Source: Putridiphycobacter sp045107045
GTDB taxonomy: Bacteria; Bacteroidota; Bacteroidia; Flavobacteriales_D; Crocinitomicaceae
Direction: 5' to 3'
Assembly: GCA_045107045.1 (NCBI GenBank)
Contig: JBGCFR010000012.1
Coordinates: forward strand, 35,832 to 99,831
DNA: 64,000 nucleotides
This document shows, piece after piece, positions 42,080 to 51,884 of the stretch. The position numbers and the translations under genes were made by a program. A model generated the notes under the pieces. The model worked only from the letters and a program-made list of their open reading frames with translations, was not told the DNA's origin and did no database searches. How positions within the stretch are numbered: position 1 is the stretch's first letter; each line of letters begins with the position of its first letter.

Positions 42080-42904
42080 TTAAACTGAAACTGCACCTTT
42101 AATAGTTGGATGAAACTCGTAATTTACTAATTCAAAATCCTCGAATTTAAACCCGTCAATGTCTCTAATTGCTGAATTCATTTTCATAGTTGGCAATGGT
42201 TTTGGCTCACGACTTAGTTGAAGTTTAGCTTGCTCAATATGGTTATTGTATAAATGCACATCACCAAATGAATGAACAAATTCGCCCAATTCTAAATCAC
42301 AAACTTGCGCCAACATCATAGTGAATAATGCATAAGACGCAATATTAAATGGAACCCCTAAAAATACATCTGCACTACGCTGATATAATTGACAAGATAA
42401 TTTTCCGTCCGCCACATAAAACTGAATAAAAGCATGGCAAGGTGGTAAAGCGGCTTTTCCATTGGCCACATTTTCAGAAAACGAAACAGAGGTGTCAGGC
42501 ATTACACTTGGATTCCAAGCAGAAATAATGATTCTTCGGTTATTTGGGTTGTTCTTTAACTGGTCAACTACATTCGCTAATTGATCGATTCCTTCTCCAT
42601 TCCAGTTCCGCCATTGTGCACCATATACCGGTCCTAAATCCCCATTTTCATCTGCCCAAGAATCCCAAATTTTCACACCATTATCTTGCAGGTACTTAAT
42701 ATTAGTATCACCTTTAATGAACCACAATAATTCGTGAATAATAGATTTTAAATGCAGTTTTTTGGTAGTGACCATAGGGAACCCCTCATTCAAATCGAAT
42801 CGCAATTGACGTCCAAAAACACTAATGGTGCCCGTACCCGTTCGGTCTCCTTTTTGGGATCCGTTATCTAAAATATCTTTTAATAAACTTAAGTATGCTT
42901 GCAT
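42080..42904 (-). CDS. thyA: Thymidylate synthase
   Basis: A 274-residue enzyme making dTMP from dUMP with methylene-THF. Key parts are DRTGTGT (20-26), the catalytic Cys156 in LPPCHAF, QLYQRSADVFLGVPFN and the dUMP-binding Asn/His/Tyr at the end (DVHLYNNH). It is ten residues longer than E. coli ThyA because of an insert before the catalytic Cys (about 138-150). A TAAATTTG -7 box lies at 42926-42933 (minus). Confidence 0.97.
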   Translation of the reverse strand: MQAYLSLLKDILDNGSQKGDRTGTGTISVFGRQLRFDLNEGFPMVTTKKLHLKSIIHELLWFIKGDTNIKYLQDNGVKIWDSWADENGDLGPVYGAQWRNWNGEGIDQLANVVDQLKNNPNNRRIIISAWNPSVMPDTSVSFSENVANGKAALPPCHAFIQFYVADGKLSCQLYQRSADVFLGVPFNIASYALFTMMLAQVCDLELGEFVHSFGDVHLYNNHIEQAKLQLSREPKPLPTMKMNSAIRDIDGFKFEDFELVNYEFHPTIKGAVSV

Positions 42905-42925
42905 TGTCTTCTGAATTACCTGTTA

Positions 42926-42933
42926 CAAATTTA
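42926..42933 (-). promoter_or_regulatory. -7 box of thyA
   Basis: TAAATTTG on the minus strand, 21 bp before the ATG at 42904. Confidence 0.45.
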
Positions 42934-43011
42934 AGGGCAATGAATTTAATTATGTTTGATAGTTGAGGTAAAATATGAATTGTTATTAACAGAGCAGGGT
43001 GTTCTTTAATA

Positions 43012-43155
43012 GTTCTCGATACAATTTTATCATTCCGCTATCGCAACAAGTTAAAATCACTCGAACCAACTAACGTATAGACTCACTAAAAAATAGAAGT
43101 GTCAGGTCGAGTGATTGTTGTGAAGGTGATAGCCTGAACAAGAATATTATCGAGA
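43012..43155. repeat. Nested palindromic repeat, copy 1
   Basis: Outer arms TCTCGATA (43015-43022) and TATCGAGA (43148-43155), inner arms AATCACTCGA (43055-43064) and TCGAGTGATT (43107-43116). The same blocks (TTCTCGATACAATTT, AATCACTCGAAC, GTCAG-TCGAGTGATT) return at 63175-63326 in a rearranged order. It fills most of the 275-bp gap between thyA and topB. Resembles a REP/MITE-like interspersed element. Confidence 0.7.
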
Positions 43156-43179
43156 CCATTTTCGAAGGAAAAAATTCAA

Positions 43180-45279
43180 CTACCGCTCAAACACCACTTC
43201 AAAAGAATCATTCAACACCAATCTTCCATCCCCCTTAGCACCAGTTTTCGGATTGGTAAAACCTTTAATTTTAGTCGTTTTCCCTTTGGTTATTATATCT
43301 GACAGTTGCCCTGGTGTTAGTTTTTTACCTAAAAATTCGAATGGAATTAATACTTTACATCCATTGGTGTAATCTGCACAACCGTAAGCAGATTTGCCTT
43401 TTACAAAATATGATTTTTTACATTTTGGGCATTGTAAATCTTCAACAACAATTTTCTTTTTTGTTCGCTTAGCTTTTGGTTTTTTCTCTTTTGGTGCATC
43501 AGCCGCTGCAATGGTTTTATGTTTTGCAAATTTTACGTTATTGGTAATTTCCACAATCATTTCAACCAATTCTTGCTTAAAAGCTTTGACATCATATTCG
43601 CCTTGTTCAATTAATCGTAATTTATGCTCCCATTGGCCTGTTAATTCAGCTGATTTCAATAAGTCGGATTTAATAGTGCCAATTAAATCAACACCCATTG
43701 GGGTAGCATGAATATTTTTTCGAACCCGCTCAATATATTTTCTTCTGAATAAAGTTTCAATAATATTAGCACGAGTTGAAGGACGACCAATTCCATTTTC
43801 CTTCATGGCATCACGTAATTCCTCATCATCCACATTTTTACCTGCAGTTTCCATTGCCCTTAGCAAAGTTGCTTCGGTATAGTACTTTGGCGGTGAAGTC
43901 ACCTTCTCTTGTAATTGGGGTTCATGCGGCCCTGACTCGCCCTCTTCAAAATTAGGCATTATCTTTTCCTCATCTTTTCCCTTCGATTTGTCTTCAGAAT
44001 CATAAACCACACGCCAACCCGGCTCAATAATTTGTTTACCTGTGGCTTTAAATTCAACTTTTTCTACTGCACCCATTACGGTGGTATTAGACACTTTACA
44101 ATCGGGATAAAAAACCGAAATAAAACGCTTGGTAATGGTTTGATAGATATTTTGTTCATCAGGACTAATACCTGATGGGGAAATACCTGTTGGAATAATC
44201 GCGTGATGATCAGTTACTTTTTTATCGTTAAATACTTTACTTGATTTTCTAATTTTTTGGCCTTTCAAAGGCTCAGTTAATTTAGAAAAGTACTTCAACC
44301 CATCCAATATTTTTGGGACCTTGGGGTACATGTCATTTGGTAAAAAAGTGGTGTCCACCCTTGGATAGGTTACTAATTTTTTTTCATATAAACTTTGAAC
44401 TAACTTTAGTGTATGGTCAGCCGTTAAGCCAAATTTATTATTGGCTTCAACTTGTAATGACGTTAAATCAAATAATTTAGGAGGATGTTCTTTTCCTTCT
44501 TTTTGTTCGTAACTGACTACGTTTAAGGATTTGCCTGTTACATAATCTATGGCACTCTGACCTTTATCCAGAGTCTCTAATTTACCTAAAGTGGCATTAA
44601 AAATCACATCACGATAAACAGTTTTTAGTTCCCAAAACGTTTCCGGTTTAAAATTTTGAATTGCTAAATGCCGCTCAACAATCATGGCCAAAGTTGGCGT
44701 TTGAACCCTACCAATAGATAATACTTGTTTTTCGCGACCAAACTTTAGCGTATACAATCTAGTTGCATTCATGCCGAGCAGCCAGTCGCCAATAGCACGT
44801 GAACTCCCAGCCGCATACAAATTCAAAAAGTCCTTACCATCTTTTAAATTTTTAAACCCATCTTTAATGGCTTCTTCAGTCAATGACGATATCCATAATC
44901 TCTTGATTGGTTTTGTATTATTTGCTTTTAGTAAAACCCATTGTTGAATTAACTCCCCCTCCTGGCCAGCATCCCCGCAATTTATCACCTCATCACAACG
45001 ACCTACCAAATTCTCAATGGTTCTAAATTGTTTTTGGACCCCTTGATTGTCCATTACCTTAATGCTGAATTTAGAGGGGATCATTGGTAATTCATCCAAA
45101 TTCCACCATTTCCATAAGTTAGTATAATCGTGCGGTTCTTTTAGTGTACATAAATGTCCAAAAGTCCAAGATACACAATATCCATTGCCTTCGTAGTACC
45201 CATCTCGCTTAGTAGATGCGCCCAGAATTGTAGCAATTTCTTTCGCTACACTTGGCTTTTCGGCAATACAAAGTTTCAT
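43180..45279 (-). CDS. topB: DNA topoisomerase III
   Basis: A 699-residue type IA topoisomerase. The Toprim domain starts MKLCIAEKPSVAKEIA and has the acidic NCGDAGQEGELI (100-111). SIGRVQTPTLAMI (188-200) and the catalytic Tyr305 in LVTYPRVDTTFL follow. The C-terminus has one zinc-ribbon-like CPKC...CADYTNGC unit and a closing domain with GKTTKIKGF. It decatenates and relaxes single-stranded DNA junctions. It lies 11 bp after trpS and probably shares its transcript. Confidence 0.94.
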   Translation of the reverse strand: MKLCIAEKPSVAKEIATILGASTKRDGYYEGNGYCVSWTFGHLCTLKEPHDYTNLWKWWNLDELPMIPSKFSIKVMDNQGVQKQFRTIENLVGRCDEVINCGDAGQEGELIQQWVLLKANNTKPIKRLWISSLTEEAIKDGFKNLKDGKDFLNLYAAGSSRAIGDWLLGMNATRLYTLKFGREKQVLSIGRVQTPTLAMIVERHLAIQNFKPETFWELKTVYRDVIFNATLGKLETLDKGQSAIDYVTGKSLNVVSYEQKEGKEHPPKLFDLTSLQVEANNKFGLTADHTLKLVQSLYEKKLVTYPRVDTTFLPNDMYPKVPKILDGLKYFSKLTEPLKGQKIRKSSKVFNDKKVTDHHAIIPTGISPSGISPDEQNIYQTITKRFISVFYPDCKVSNTTVMGAVEKVEFKATGKQIIEPGWRVVYDSEDKSKGKDEEKIMPNFEEGESGPHEPQLQEKVTSPPKYYTEATLLRAMETAGKNVDDEELRDAMKENGIGRPSTRANIIETLFRRKYIERVRKNIHATPMGVDLIGTIKSDLLKSAELTGQWEHKLRLIEQGEYDVKAFKQELVEMIVEITNNVKFAKHKTIAAADAPKEKKPKAKRTKKKIVVEDLQCPKCKKSYFVKGKSAYGCADYTNGCKVLIPFEFLGKKLTPGQLSDIITKGKTTKIKGFTNPKTGAKGDGRLVLNDSFEVVFER

Positions 45280-45290
45280 TTTAGCTTATC

Positions 45291-46268
45291 TTATAATTGA
45301 CTGAATCCTAACTTTTCTCTCACACGGTTTAAAACACCACTTGCTGTTTGTCTTGCTCTATCGGCCCCAGTTTTTAGAACAGCTTCAATTTCGTTCTTAT
45401 TCTCCATAAAATAGTTAAACTTTTCACGCTCCACGTTGAATTTATCTAAAATCAGATCTAAAATTGCTTTTTTAGCATGACCATAACCATATCCACCTGC
45501 CAAATAATTTGCACGCATAGTTGCTATTTCCTCTTCTGAAGCTAATAAACTATAAATTGTAAATGCATTACATGTATCAGGATTTTTTGGGTCTTCAAGC
45601 GGCGTACTATCAGTTTCTATGCTATTTATTTGTTTTTTTAATTGCTTTTCAGGCAAAAATATATTGATAATATTCCCTTTAGACTTTGACATTTTACTGC
45701 CATCAGTACCCGGGATTAACATGGTGTTTACTTGTACTTCAACATCTGGCAAAACAAATGTCTCCCCCATTTGGTGATTAAATTTTGAAGCCACATCACG
45801 TGTGATTTCTAAATGTTGCATTTGATCTTTTCCCACAGGAACCACATTCACATCATACAATAATATATCGGCTGCCATTAGCATTGGGTAAGTAAATAGT
45901 CCAACATTTACATCCGCCAGTCTATCAGACTTATCTTTAAAAGAATGGGCTAAAGTCAAACGTTGAAAAGGGAAAAAACAAGCTAAATACCAAGTCAATT
46001 CCGTCGTTTCAGGAACGTCACTTTGACGATAAAAAATGGTTTTACTTGTATCTAATCCAAAAGCTAACCAAGCTGCAGCAGTGCTGTAAGTATTTTCGCG
46101 TAAAACTGTTGCATCTTTAATTAGAGTTGTTGAATGCATATCTGCTATAAATAAATACGATTCATTTTTAGCATCCATTGCCATGTTAATTGCAGGCTTA
46201 ATGGCACCTAAAATATTACCTAAATGTGGGATACCTGTTGCTTGTATTCCTGTTAAAATTCGGGACAT
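45291..46268 (-). CDS. trpS: Tryptophanyl-tRNA synthetase
   Basis: A 325-residue class I aminoacyl-tRNA synthetase. The HIGH-like signature is HLGN (15-18) and the KMSKS loop reads GSKMSKSKGN. GKDQMQHLEIT is typical of bacterial TrpS. Length is normal. A TATTTTTG -7 box lies at 46286-46293 (minus), 17 bp before the ATG. Confidence 0.97.
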   Translation of the reverse strand: MSRILTGIQATGIPHLGNILGAIKPAINMAMDAKNESYLFIADMHSTTLIKDATVLRENTYSTAAAWLAFGLDTSKTIFYRQSDVPETTELTWYLACFFPFQRLTLAHSFKDKSDRLADVNVGLFTYPMLMAADILLYDVNVVPVGKDQMQHLEITRDVASKFNHQMGETFVLPDVEVQVNTMLIPGTDGSKMSKSKGNIINIFLPEKQLKKQINSIETDSTPLEDPKNPDTCNAFTIYSLLASEEEIATMRANYLAGGYGYGHAKKAILDLILDKFNVEREKFNYFMENKNEIEAVLKTGADRARQTASGVLNRVREKLGFSQL

Positions 46269-46285
46269 AATATAAAATTGAAAAC

Positions 46286-46293
46286 CAAAAATA
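46286..46293 (-). promoter_or_regulatory. -7 box of trpS-topB
   Basis: TATTTTTG on the minus strand, 17 bp before the trpS ATG. Confidence 0.45.
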
Positions 46294-46370
46294 ATTATTA
46301 TAATTTTAAGACCTATCTAAACAATTACTAACTTTGCTATTAGTTATTAACCATTATTTAATTTTTTAGA

Positions 46371-46664
46371 ATGGAAATTACAGATGATTTAGTAGACCAT
46401 ATTGCACATTTGGCAAGACTTAATTTTGAAGGTTCTGAAAAAGAAGCTATGAAAGGCGATATGGAAAAAATTATTGATTTTATAGATCAATTAAATAAGG
46501 TTGAAACTGATGATGTTGAACCTCTCATTTTTATGTCTGAAGCCATTAACGTGTTAAGACAAGACGAAATTAAACAAGATATTTCTCAGCAAGAAGCTTT
46601 AAAGAATGCTGGTCATCATGACTCCGACTACTTTAAGATTGCTAAGGTTCTAGATCAAAGCTAG
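46371..46664 (+). CDS. gatC: Asp/Glu-tRNA amidotransferase subunit C
   Basis: A 97-residue protein of normal GatC length with the opening DDLVDHIAHLARLNF and the closing HHDSDYFKIAKVLDQ. It stabilises the GatAB complex that amidates mischarged Glu-tRNA(Gln) and Asp-tRNA(Asn). gatA and gatB are not in the window, as is common when gatC stands alone in Bacteroidota. A hairpin follows 30 bp downstream. Confidence 0.93.
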   Translation: MEITDDLVDHIAHLARLNFEGSEKEAMKGDMEKIIDFIDQLNKVETDDVEPLIFMSEAINVLRQDEIKQDISQQEALKNAGHHDSDYFKIAKVLDQS

Positions 46665-46694
46665 ACATGGATAAATAGATTTTATTTGAAAAAC

Positions 46695-46724
46695 AAGAGG
46701 GAGAAATTTGCATTTCTCCCTCTT
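46695..46724 (+). terminator. Perfect 13-bp hairpin after gatC
   Basis: AAGAGGGAGAAAT (46695-46707) pairs exactly with 46712-46724 around a 4-base loop. Only a short T-run (within CTCTTTG) follows, so it may end transcription weakly or protect the 3' end. Confidence 0.65.
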
Positions 46725-46806
46725 TGAACCCAAAATCTATGAATCTATTAATTCACATTCGAATACCTAATAGCCATAACCGTGCCAAAAAACATATTTT
46801 GCTTTT

Positions 46807-47664
46807 TTAAGCTAAATAATAACTTAAATAAATTAGAATTAATAGGCCATCTGCCAAACCTGAGTAATAAAATTCATTGCCATTAATGCCTGATCTGCAA
46901 ATTACTTTGGTAACTATAATAGTATTAAGCAAGAGTCCGATATGGAAATAACCAACCACCCACATAAAAAGAGCGGTACTCATAAATAAAATGGTTGCTG
47001 CTAAATAACGTGCGTTTTTAATTCCTAACGTTTGTGGAATTGTTCTTAGCTTTCTGTTATCTAATTCTAAATCTCTAATGTCAAAAGGAATTGAAATAGC
47101 AAGCATAAAAAGCATGGACCCTATAAAAAAAATAATCCTACTTGCAGAAAGAACTCCTGCGGAAAAGAGAAAAAAAGGTAAAATTTGAGTAGCAATTACC
47201 CAAGTGACTCCTAAAACAAAAATTTTAACCCCTGGTATGCTTCTTAGATTAACCTTTAAAATGGGCAAATTCAAAACATAAAACAATGAAAAAAAGCCAA
47301 CCACTGCGAATAACCACCATATTTCAAGGATAAATTGCCAACCCAGAATGCATGCAGCAATGCCTGATATTGTAGTTATTAAATAAACCGAAAAAACATT
47401 TCTTTCTATCCATTTTAACCTTGGACCAGAAATGCCTTGACTAGAAAAAACATATCGTTTTATCAGCCTTTGAAAATTATAAGTAAATAAGGTTGCGGAA
47501 AATATAAATAGTATGTAAAATAATGGTAATTCAAAATCCAAGACCCTTGACGCGAACAGACTAAAACAAACCGCGCCTAAACTTATCCAAATATTCGAAT
47601 AAGTAACTACTCGAATTATGCCATTAACAGTATTCAAGTTTGCTCTATTAATTGCTATTAGCAA
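46807..47664 (-). CDS. UbiA-like prenyltransferase-fold membrane protein
   Basis: A 285-residue protein with about eight or nine hydrophobic helices. The second aspartate motif of the UbiA family is present (FDIRDLELDNRKLRTIPQTLG), but the first (NDxxDxxxD) is replaced by TYNFQRLIKRY. Catalysis in the usual way is therefore doubtful. There is no ATG near the N-terminus: a TTG at 47664 overlaps the upstream gene by 17 bp, and another TTG at 47637 would follow its stop. Substrate unknown. Confidence 0.7.
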   Translation of the reverse strand: MLIAINRANLNTVNGIIRVVTYSNIWISLGAVCFSLFASRVLDFELPLFYILFIFSATLFTYNFQRLIKRYVFSSQGISGPRLKWIERNVFSVYLITTISGIAACILGWQFILEIWWLFAVVGFFSLFYVLNLPILKVNLRSIPGVKIFVLGVTWVIATQILPFFLFSAGVLSASRIIFFIGSMLFMLAISIPFDIRDLELDNRKLRTIPQTLGIKNARYLAATILFMSTALFMWVVGYFHIGLLLNTIIVTKVICRSGINGNEFYYSGLADGLLILIYLSYYLA

Positions 47665-48337
47665 TAAAATATGAGGCGTAACCTAATACTAAGCCCGTTG
47701 CTGCACCTTTAAGTGCCGAAAATGAGCGCTTTTGTCTTGCTGTATTATTGAAACCAGAATAATAATACTTATCACCCCTAACACCATTCTGTAAATTTTT
47801 CGTCCTAACTTTAGTACTTGGTAAGCCAAAAGTAATTGGCAACACTAATACGCTTGCAATCGGCCAAATTCCAGGACTTCGCCCAAAAAAACCTACTTCC
47901 AACCCTTCTGGTTCAGTAGCACTGTTCTTTTCGGCCTCAGTTAAGTAAGTATCAAACAAACAAAAACCTAGGCTAATGGCTGTTGAACTTATGAAAACTG
48001 CCTTTGATTCGTAATAATTATGAGCATCATAACTCCCCAACGAAAAACTTCTACTTTGATCGGCGGTCAAAAAATTGTCAGATAAAGAATCATATTTATA
48101 CACGACCTTCTCTAAACCATTTTGAACATAAGAATACACTCTATAAGTTTCTATATTAAGCTGTGTTTCTGGTTTCCCTTTTTTCTTTAAAGAGTTAATG
48201 GTTAAATATTCGTTTGTTTGTTTTACCACATTTCCTCTAAACGTTTTACCGTTCAAAAGCATAACTGAGTCTTGGTAATTTTGAGCCTGGGCTGCAAAAA
48301 AGCAAGCCATAGCAATAATTAAAACGCTGTATCTCAT
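47648..48337 (-). CDS. Exported hypothetical protein (229 aa)
   Basis: A signal peptide (1-18, ending AQAQ) precedes a beta-rich segment (YQDSVMLLNGKTFRGNVVKQ) and a C-terminal half with two hydrophobic stretches (about 113-125 and 212-225). No family is recognised. It overlaps the UbiA-like gene by 17 bp if that gene starts at 47664, so the two may be one unit. Confidence 0.65.
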   Translation of the reverse strand: MRYSVLIIAMACFFAAQAQNYQDSVMLLNGKTFRGNVVKQTNEYLTINSLKKKGKPETQLNIETYRVYSYVQNGLEKVVYKYDSLSDNFLTADQSRSFSLGSYDAHNYYESKAVFISSTAISLGFCLFDTYLTEAEKNSATEPEGLEVGFFGRSPGIWPIASVLVLPITFGLPSTKVRTKNLQNGVRGDKYYYSGFNNTARQKRSFSALKGAATGLVLGYASYFIANSN

Positions 48338-48431
48338 TTGATGATTTTTACCAAAAATACACTTATTTATTTAATTTCGTTCGTCGACAAGCTGCATTAT
48401 TCTGAAGTGATACACATCACCTAAAATTGTT

Positions 48432-48439
48432 TATATTTG
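48432..48439 (+). promoter_or_regulatory. -7 box of gcvP
   Basis: TATATTTG, 22 bp before the ATG. The short leader leaves no room for a glycine riboswitch. Confidence 0.55.
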
Positions 48440-48461
48440 CACCGATAAAAATCAATACGAT

Positions 48462-51344
48462 ATGAACTTTTCAAACAGACATATAGGTTTGAACAATAGT
48501 GAGGAAAATCAAATGATTTCGGCTATTGGTGTAAAATCTGTAAAAGAATTGGTAGATAAAACTATTCCTACAAATATTCGATTAAAAAATGATTTACAAT
48601 TGAACTCAGCAATGAGTGAATATGAGTACCTAGCTCATGCTTCTGACTTAGCTGATAAAAACCAGATTTTTAAAACCTATATCGGCAAGGGCTATTATAA
48701 TACCATTACACCGTCTGTTATTCTGAGAAACATATTCGAAAATCCTGGCTGGTATACTGCCTATACTCCGTATCAAGCTGAAATTTCGCAAGGACGTTTA
48801 GAAGCCATTCTAAACTTTCAAACTATGGTGTTGGACTTAACTCAAATGGAAATTGCAAACGGGTCGTTACTAGATGAATCGACTGCAGCGGCAGAAGCCA
48901 TGCTAATGTTTTTTGGAAGTCGTTCAAGAGATCAAAAGAAAAACAACGTTAATAAGTTCTTTTTATCAGCAAATGCTTTTCCGCAAACTATTGATGTTGT
49001 TGTTGGTAGAGCTGAAAACTTAGATATTGAAGTTGTAATTGGTCAACCGAGCGAGTTTGTACCAAGCGCTGACTATTTTGCAGCTATCGTTCAGTACCCT
49101 GATGCATTTGGTGAAGTAAAGGACCTAGGTAATTTCATTGCTAATGCTCACGAACATGATATTAAAGTGGGAGTTGCAGCCGATTTAATGGCTTTAGCTA
49201 TATTAACAGCTCCAGGTGAATGGGGAGCTGATGCTGTTTTCGGAAATACACAACGGTTTGGTGTGCCATTGGGTTACGGTGGGCCTCATGCCGCATATTT
49301 TGCAACGAAAGAAGAATTCAAAAGAAATATTCCAGGTAGAATTATTGGCGTTTCTATTGATACGGATGGAAACCAAGCGTTAAGAATGGCGCTTCAAACC
49401 AGAGAACAACATATAAAACGAGATAAAGCAACATCTAATATATGCACTGCTCAAGCCCTTTTAGCTATTATGGCAGGAATGTATGCTGTTTACCATGGTC
49501 CTCAAGGACTAAAAGACATTGCAAATACTATTCATCTAAAAACAGTTTACCTGGGAGAAGCACTTGAAAAACTCGGCTTTAAATTAAAAGCGAAACAGTT
49601 TTTCGACACAATTACCTTAGAAGTTCCTTCTGGATTAAATACTGAGATTATTGAAAGCATTGCCTTAGAACATGAGGTAAATTTCAATTATTTAGATGAA
49701 ATAACAATTGGTATTTCTATAGATGAAACAACAAGTACAAAAGACATTGAATTAATTCTTAATATCTTTTCGGAAATAACGGGAGGCTCTGAAGTTAAGC
49801 TTAAACAAGATGAATGGAAAGCAGCTATTAGCCCTGTTTCAAATTCGGTTAAAAGATCTGGAGAAATATTAGTTCACCCTGTATTTAGTGCCTACCATAC
49901 TGAGTCAAAAATGATGAGGTACATCAAAAAATTGGAGAATAAAGATCTATCATTAGTTCATTCCATGATTTCTTTGGGTTCATGCACTATGAAATTGAAT
50001 GCCGCATCTGAATTAATCCCGGTTTCGTATCCAGGGTTTTCTCAAATCCATCCATTTGTGCCCTTAAATCAAGCTCAAGGGTATACTGATATGTTAAATG
50101 AATTACATAATAACTTGTGTGAAATTACAGGTTTTGCAGGAATGTCACTTCAACCAAATTCTGGTGCTCAAGGAGAATACGCTGGCTTAATGGTAATTAA
50201 AGCATTTCATTTAGATAATGGAGATACACAAAGAAAAATATGTTTAATCCCTAGTTCTGCGCATGGTACCAACCCAGCTTCCGCTGTAATGGCCGGAATG
50301 AAGGTAGTGGTTGTGAAATGTGATGAAAAAGGAAATATTGATGTTACTGACCTAAAAGAAAAGGCGGAAAAACACTCTAATGAATTAGCAGCATTGATGA
50401 TAACGTATCCATCAACACATGGAGTTTACGAAGCATCTGTAATTGAAATTACCTCAATTATTCATGAACATGGTGGTCAAGTCTACATGGATGGTGCGAA
50501 TATGAATGCTCAAGTAGGATTAACAAATCCTGGAAATATTGGGGCAGATGTTTGTCACTTAAACTTGCATAAAACGTTTGCTATTCCTCATGGTGGTGGC
50601 GGACCTGGAATGGGGCCAATTGGAGTGGCTAAGCATTTAGTACCATTTTTGCCTGGTAACCCAAATGTTAATGGTGTAGGAGGCGAAAAAGCAATTAGAG
50701 CCATTTCTGGAGCACCATACGGCAGTGCTTCAATTTTGGCAATATCTTACGGATACATCAAAATGCTTGGAGCAGAGGGATTAAAATCGTCAACTGAAGT
50801 TGCTATTGTCAATGCTAATTATTTAAAAGCTAAACTTGAGAAGCATTATCCAGTACTTTATACTGGAGAAAATGGTACAGTTGCTCATGAAATGATTTTA
50901 GATTGCAGAGCATTTAAACGTGATGCAAATATTGAAGTCGCTGATATCGCTAAACGATTGATTGATTACAATTTTCATGCACCTACAGTTTCTTTTCCTG
51001 TAGCCGGAACCTTAATGATTGAGCCAACAGAAAGTGAAGATAAAGCGGAATTGGATCGATTTGTTGATGCTATGATAAGTATTAAGAGAGAAATTGATGA
51101 TATTATTTCTGGAAAAGCTGATGCGACAAATAACTTGTTAATGAACGCTCCACATCCAGCCTATATGGTAATGAGTGACGATTGGGATTTACCTTATTCT
51201 AGAAAAGAAGCAGCCTACCCTATTGATTACCTAAATGATTGGAAATATTGGGTGCCAGTTAGGAGGGTTGACAATGCACACGGAGATAGAAATCTGATTT
51301 GCGCTTGTACACCAATTGAAGCCTATATGGAAGAGTTAGCATAA
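48462..51344 (+). CDS. gcvP: Glycine dehydrogenase (decarboxylating), P protein
   Basis: A 960-residue single-chain P protein (fused P1 and P2 halves). The PLP-binding Lys704 lies in LNLHKTFAIPHGGGGPG. The N-terminus (FSNRHIGLNNSEENQMI) and the C-terminal YPIDYLNDWKYWVPVRRVDN are typical. It decarboxylates glycine and loads the aminomethyl group onto GcvH. Other gcv genes are not nearby. A terminator follows. Confidence 0.97.
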   Translation: MNFSNRHIGLNNSEENQMISAIGVKSVKELVDKTIPTNIRLKNDLQLNSAMSEYEYLAHASDLADKNQIFKTYIGKGYYNTITPSVILRNIFENPGWYTAYTPYQAEISQGRLEAILNFQTMVLDLTQMEIANGSLLDESTAAAEAMLMFFGSRSRDQKKNNVNKFFLSANAFPQTIDVVVGRAENLDIEVVIGQPSEFVPSADYFAAIVQYPDAFGEVKDLGNFIANAHEHDIKVGVAADLMALAILTAPGEWGADAVFGNTQRFGVPLGYGGPHAAYFATKEEFKRNIPGRIIGVSIDTDGNQALRMALQTREQHIKRDKATSNICTAQALLAIMAGMYAVYHGPQGLKDIANTIHLKTVYLGEALEKLGFKLKAKQFFDTITLEVPSGLNTEIIESIALEHEVNFNYLDEITIGISIDETTSTKDIELILNIFSEITGGSEVKLKQDEWKAAISPVSNSVKRSGEILVHPVFSAYHTESKMMRYIKKLENKDLSLVHSMISLGSCTMKLNAASELIPVSYPGFSQIHPFVPLNQAQGYTDMLNELHNNLCEITGFAGMSLQPNSGAQGEYAGLMVIKAFHLDNGDTQRKICLIPSSAHGTNPASAVMAGMKVVVVKCDEKGNIDVTDLKEKAEKHSNELAALMITYPSTHGVYEASVIEITSIIHEHGGQVYMDGANMNAQVGLTNPGNIGADVCHLNLHKTFAIPHGGGGPGMGPIGVAKHLVPFLPGNPNVNGVGGEKAIRAISGAPYGSASILAISYGYIKMLGAEGLKSSTEVAIVNANYLKAKLEKHYPVLYTGENGTVAHEMILDCRAFKRDANIEVADIAKRLIDYNFHAPTVSFPVAGTLMIEPTESEDKAELDRFVDAMISIKREIDDIISGKADATNNLLMNAPHPAYMVMSDDWDLPYSRKEAAYPIDYLNDWKYWVPVRRVDNAHGDRNLICACTPIEAYMEELA

Positions 51345-51372
51345 TTAAGGTTTTCCATTTTTTATAAAAATT

Positions 51373-51404
51373 AAAAACGTTACTGTTAAACAGTGACGTT
51401 TTTC
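51373..51404 (+). terminator. Terminator of gcvP
   Basis: Stem AAAACGTTACTGT with ACAGTGACGTTTT (one T-G pair) around TAA, then T-rich sequence. Because both flanks are A/T tracts it could also serve the convergent arsC-type gene. Confidence 0.8.
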
Positions 51405-51407
51405 GTT

Positions 51408-51746
51408 TTATAGAATTGACAGTACATGCTCTGGTGGCCTACCTATTGCAACTTTATCGCCATTTATAACAATAGGTCTTTCAATTAATTTTGGATACTT
51501 AATCATAGCCTCTATCCATTCATCATCCGTAAATGACTTACCTTTAAAACTGGTTTTATAAATAGACTCACCCTTACGAACTAGATCTTCAGGGTTTATC
51601 TTAAGTTTTTCAATAATAAATCTTAACTCATTTTCATTAATTTCTTCTTCCAAATAGTTAAATTCTTCTATCCCTTTAACTCTATCTTTTAATAAGGCTA
51701 AAGTTTCTCTACTTTTGCTGCAACGATTATTGTGGTAAATTTTCAT
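51408..51746 (-). CDS. ArsC/Spx-family reductase
   Basis: A 112-residue thioredoxin-fold protein. NNRCSKSRET carries the catalytic Cys9 and IERPIVINGDKVAIGRPPEHV is the conserved C-terminal block of the glutaredoxin-type arsenate reductase family. No arsenic efflux or arsR gene is near, so arsenate reduction is a family-based guess; a YffB-like general reductase is possible. Confidence 0.85.
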   Translation of the reverse strand: MKIYHNNRCSKSRETLALLKDRVKGIEEFNYLEEEINENELRFIIEKLKINPEDLVRKGESIYKTSFKGKSFTDDEWIEAMIKYPKLIERPIVINGDKVAIGRPPEHVLSIL

Positions 51747-51884
51747 TAATTTTTTTGTGGTAAAATAAGCAATTATTCAATAATCATTAATCAAAGAAAA
51801 CTAAATCTTATAAATTACGTAGAATTAAAATATATATTGGTATCATCTTTGATAATAAAGGTTTTTAGCCAAAACAATTCAATT

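Noticed and set aside
43394..43711. Open frame of 105 codons opposite topB
   Set aside because: Antisense to the zinc-ribbon end of topoisomerase III; phenylalanine-rich product typical of the reverse of lysine-rich coding sequence.
48421..48461. Possible glycine riboswitch before gcvP
   Set aside because: The -7 box lies 22 bp before the ATG, so the leader is far too short.
51408..51746. Arsenic-resistance locus
   Set aside because: Only one ArsC-fold gene is present; no arsR, efflux pump or other resistance gene is adjacent.
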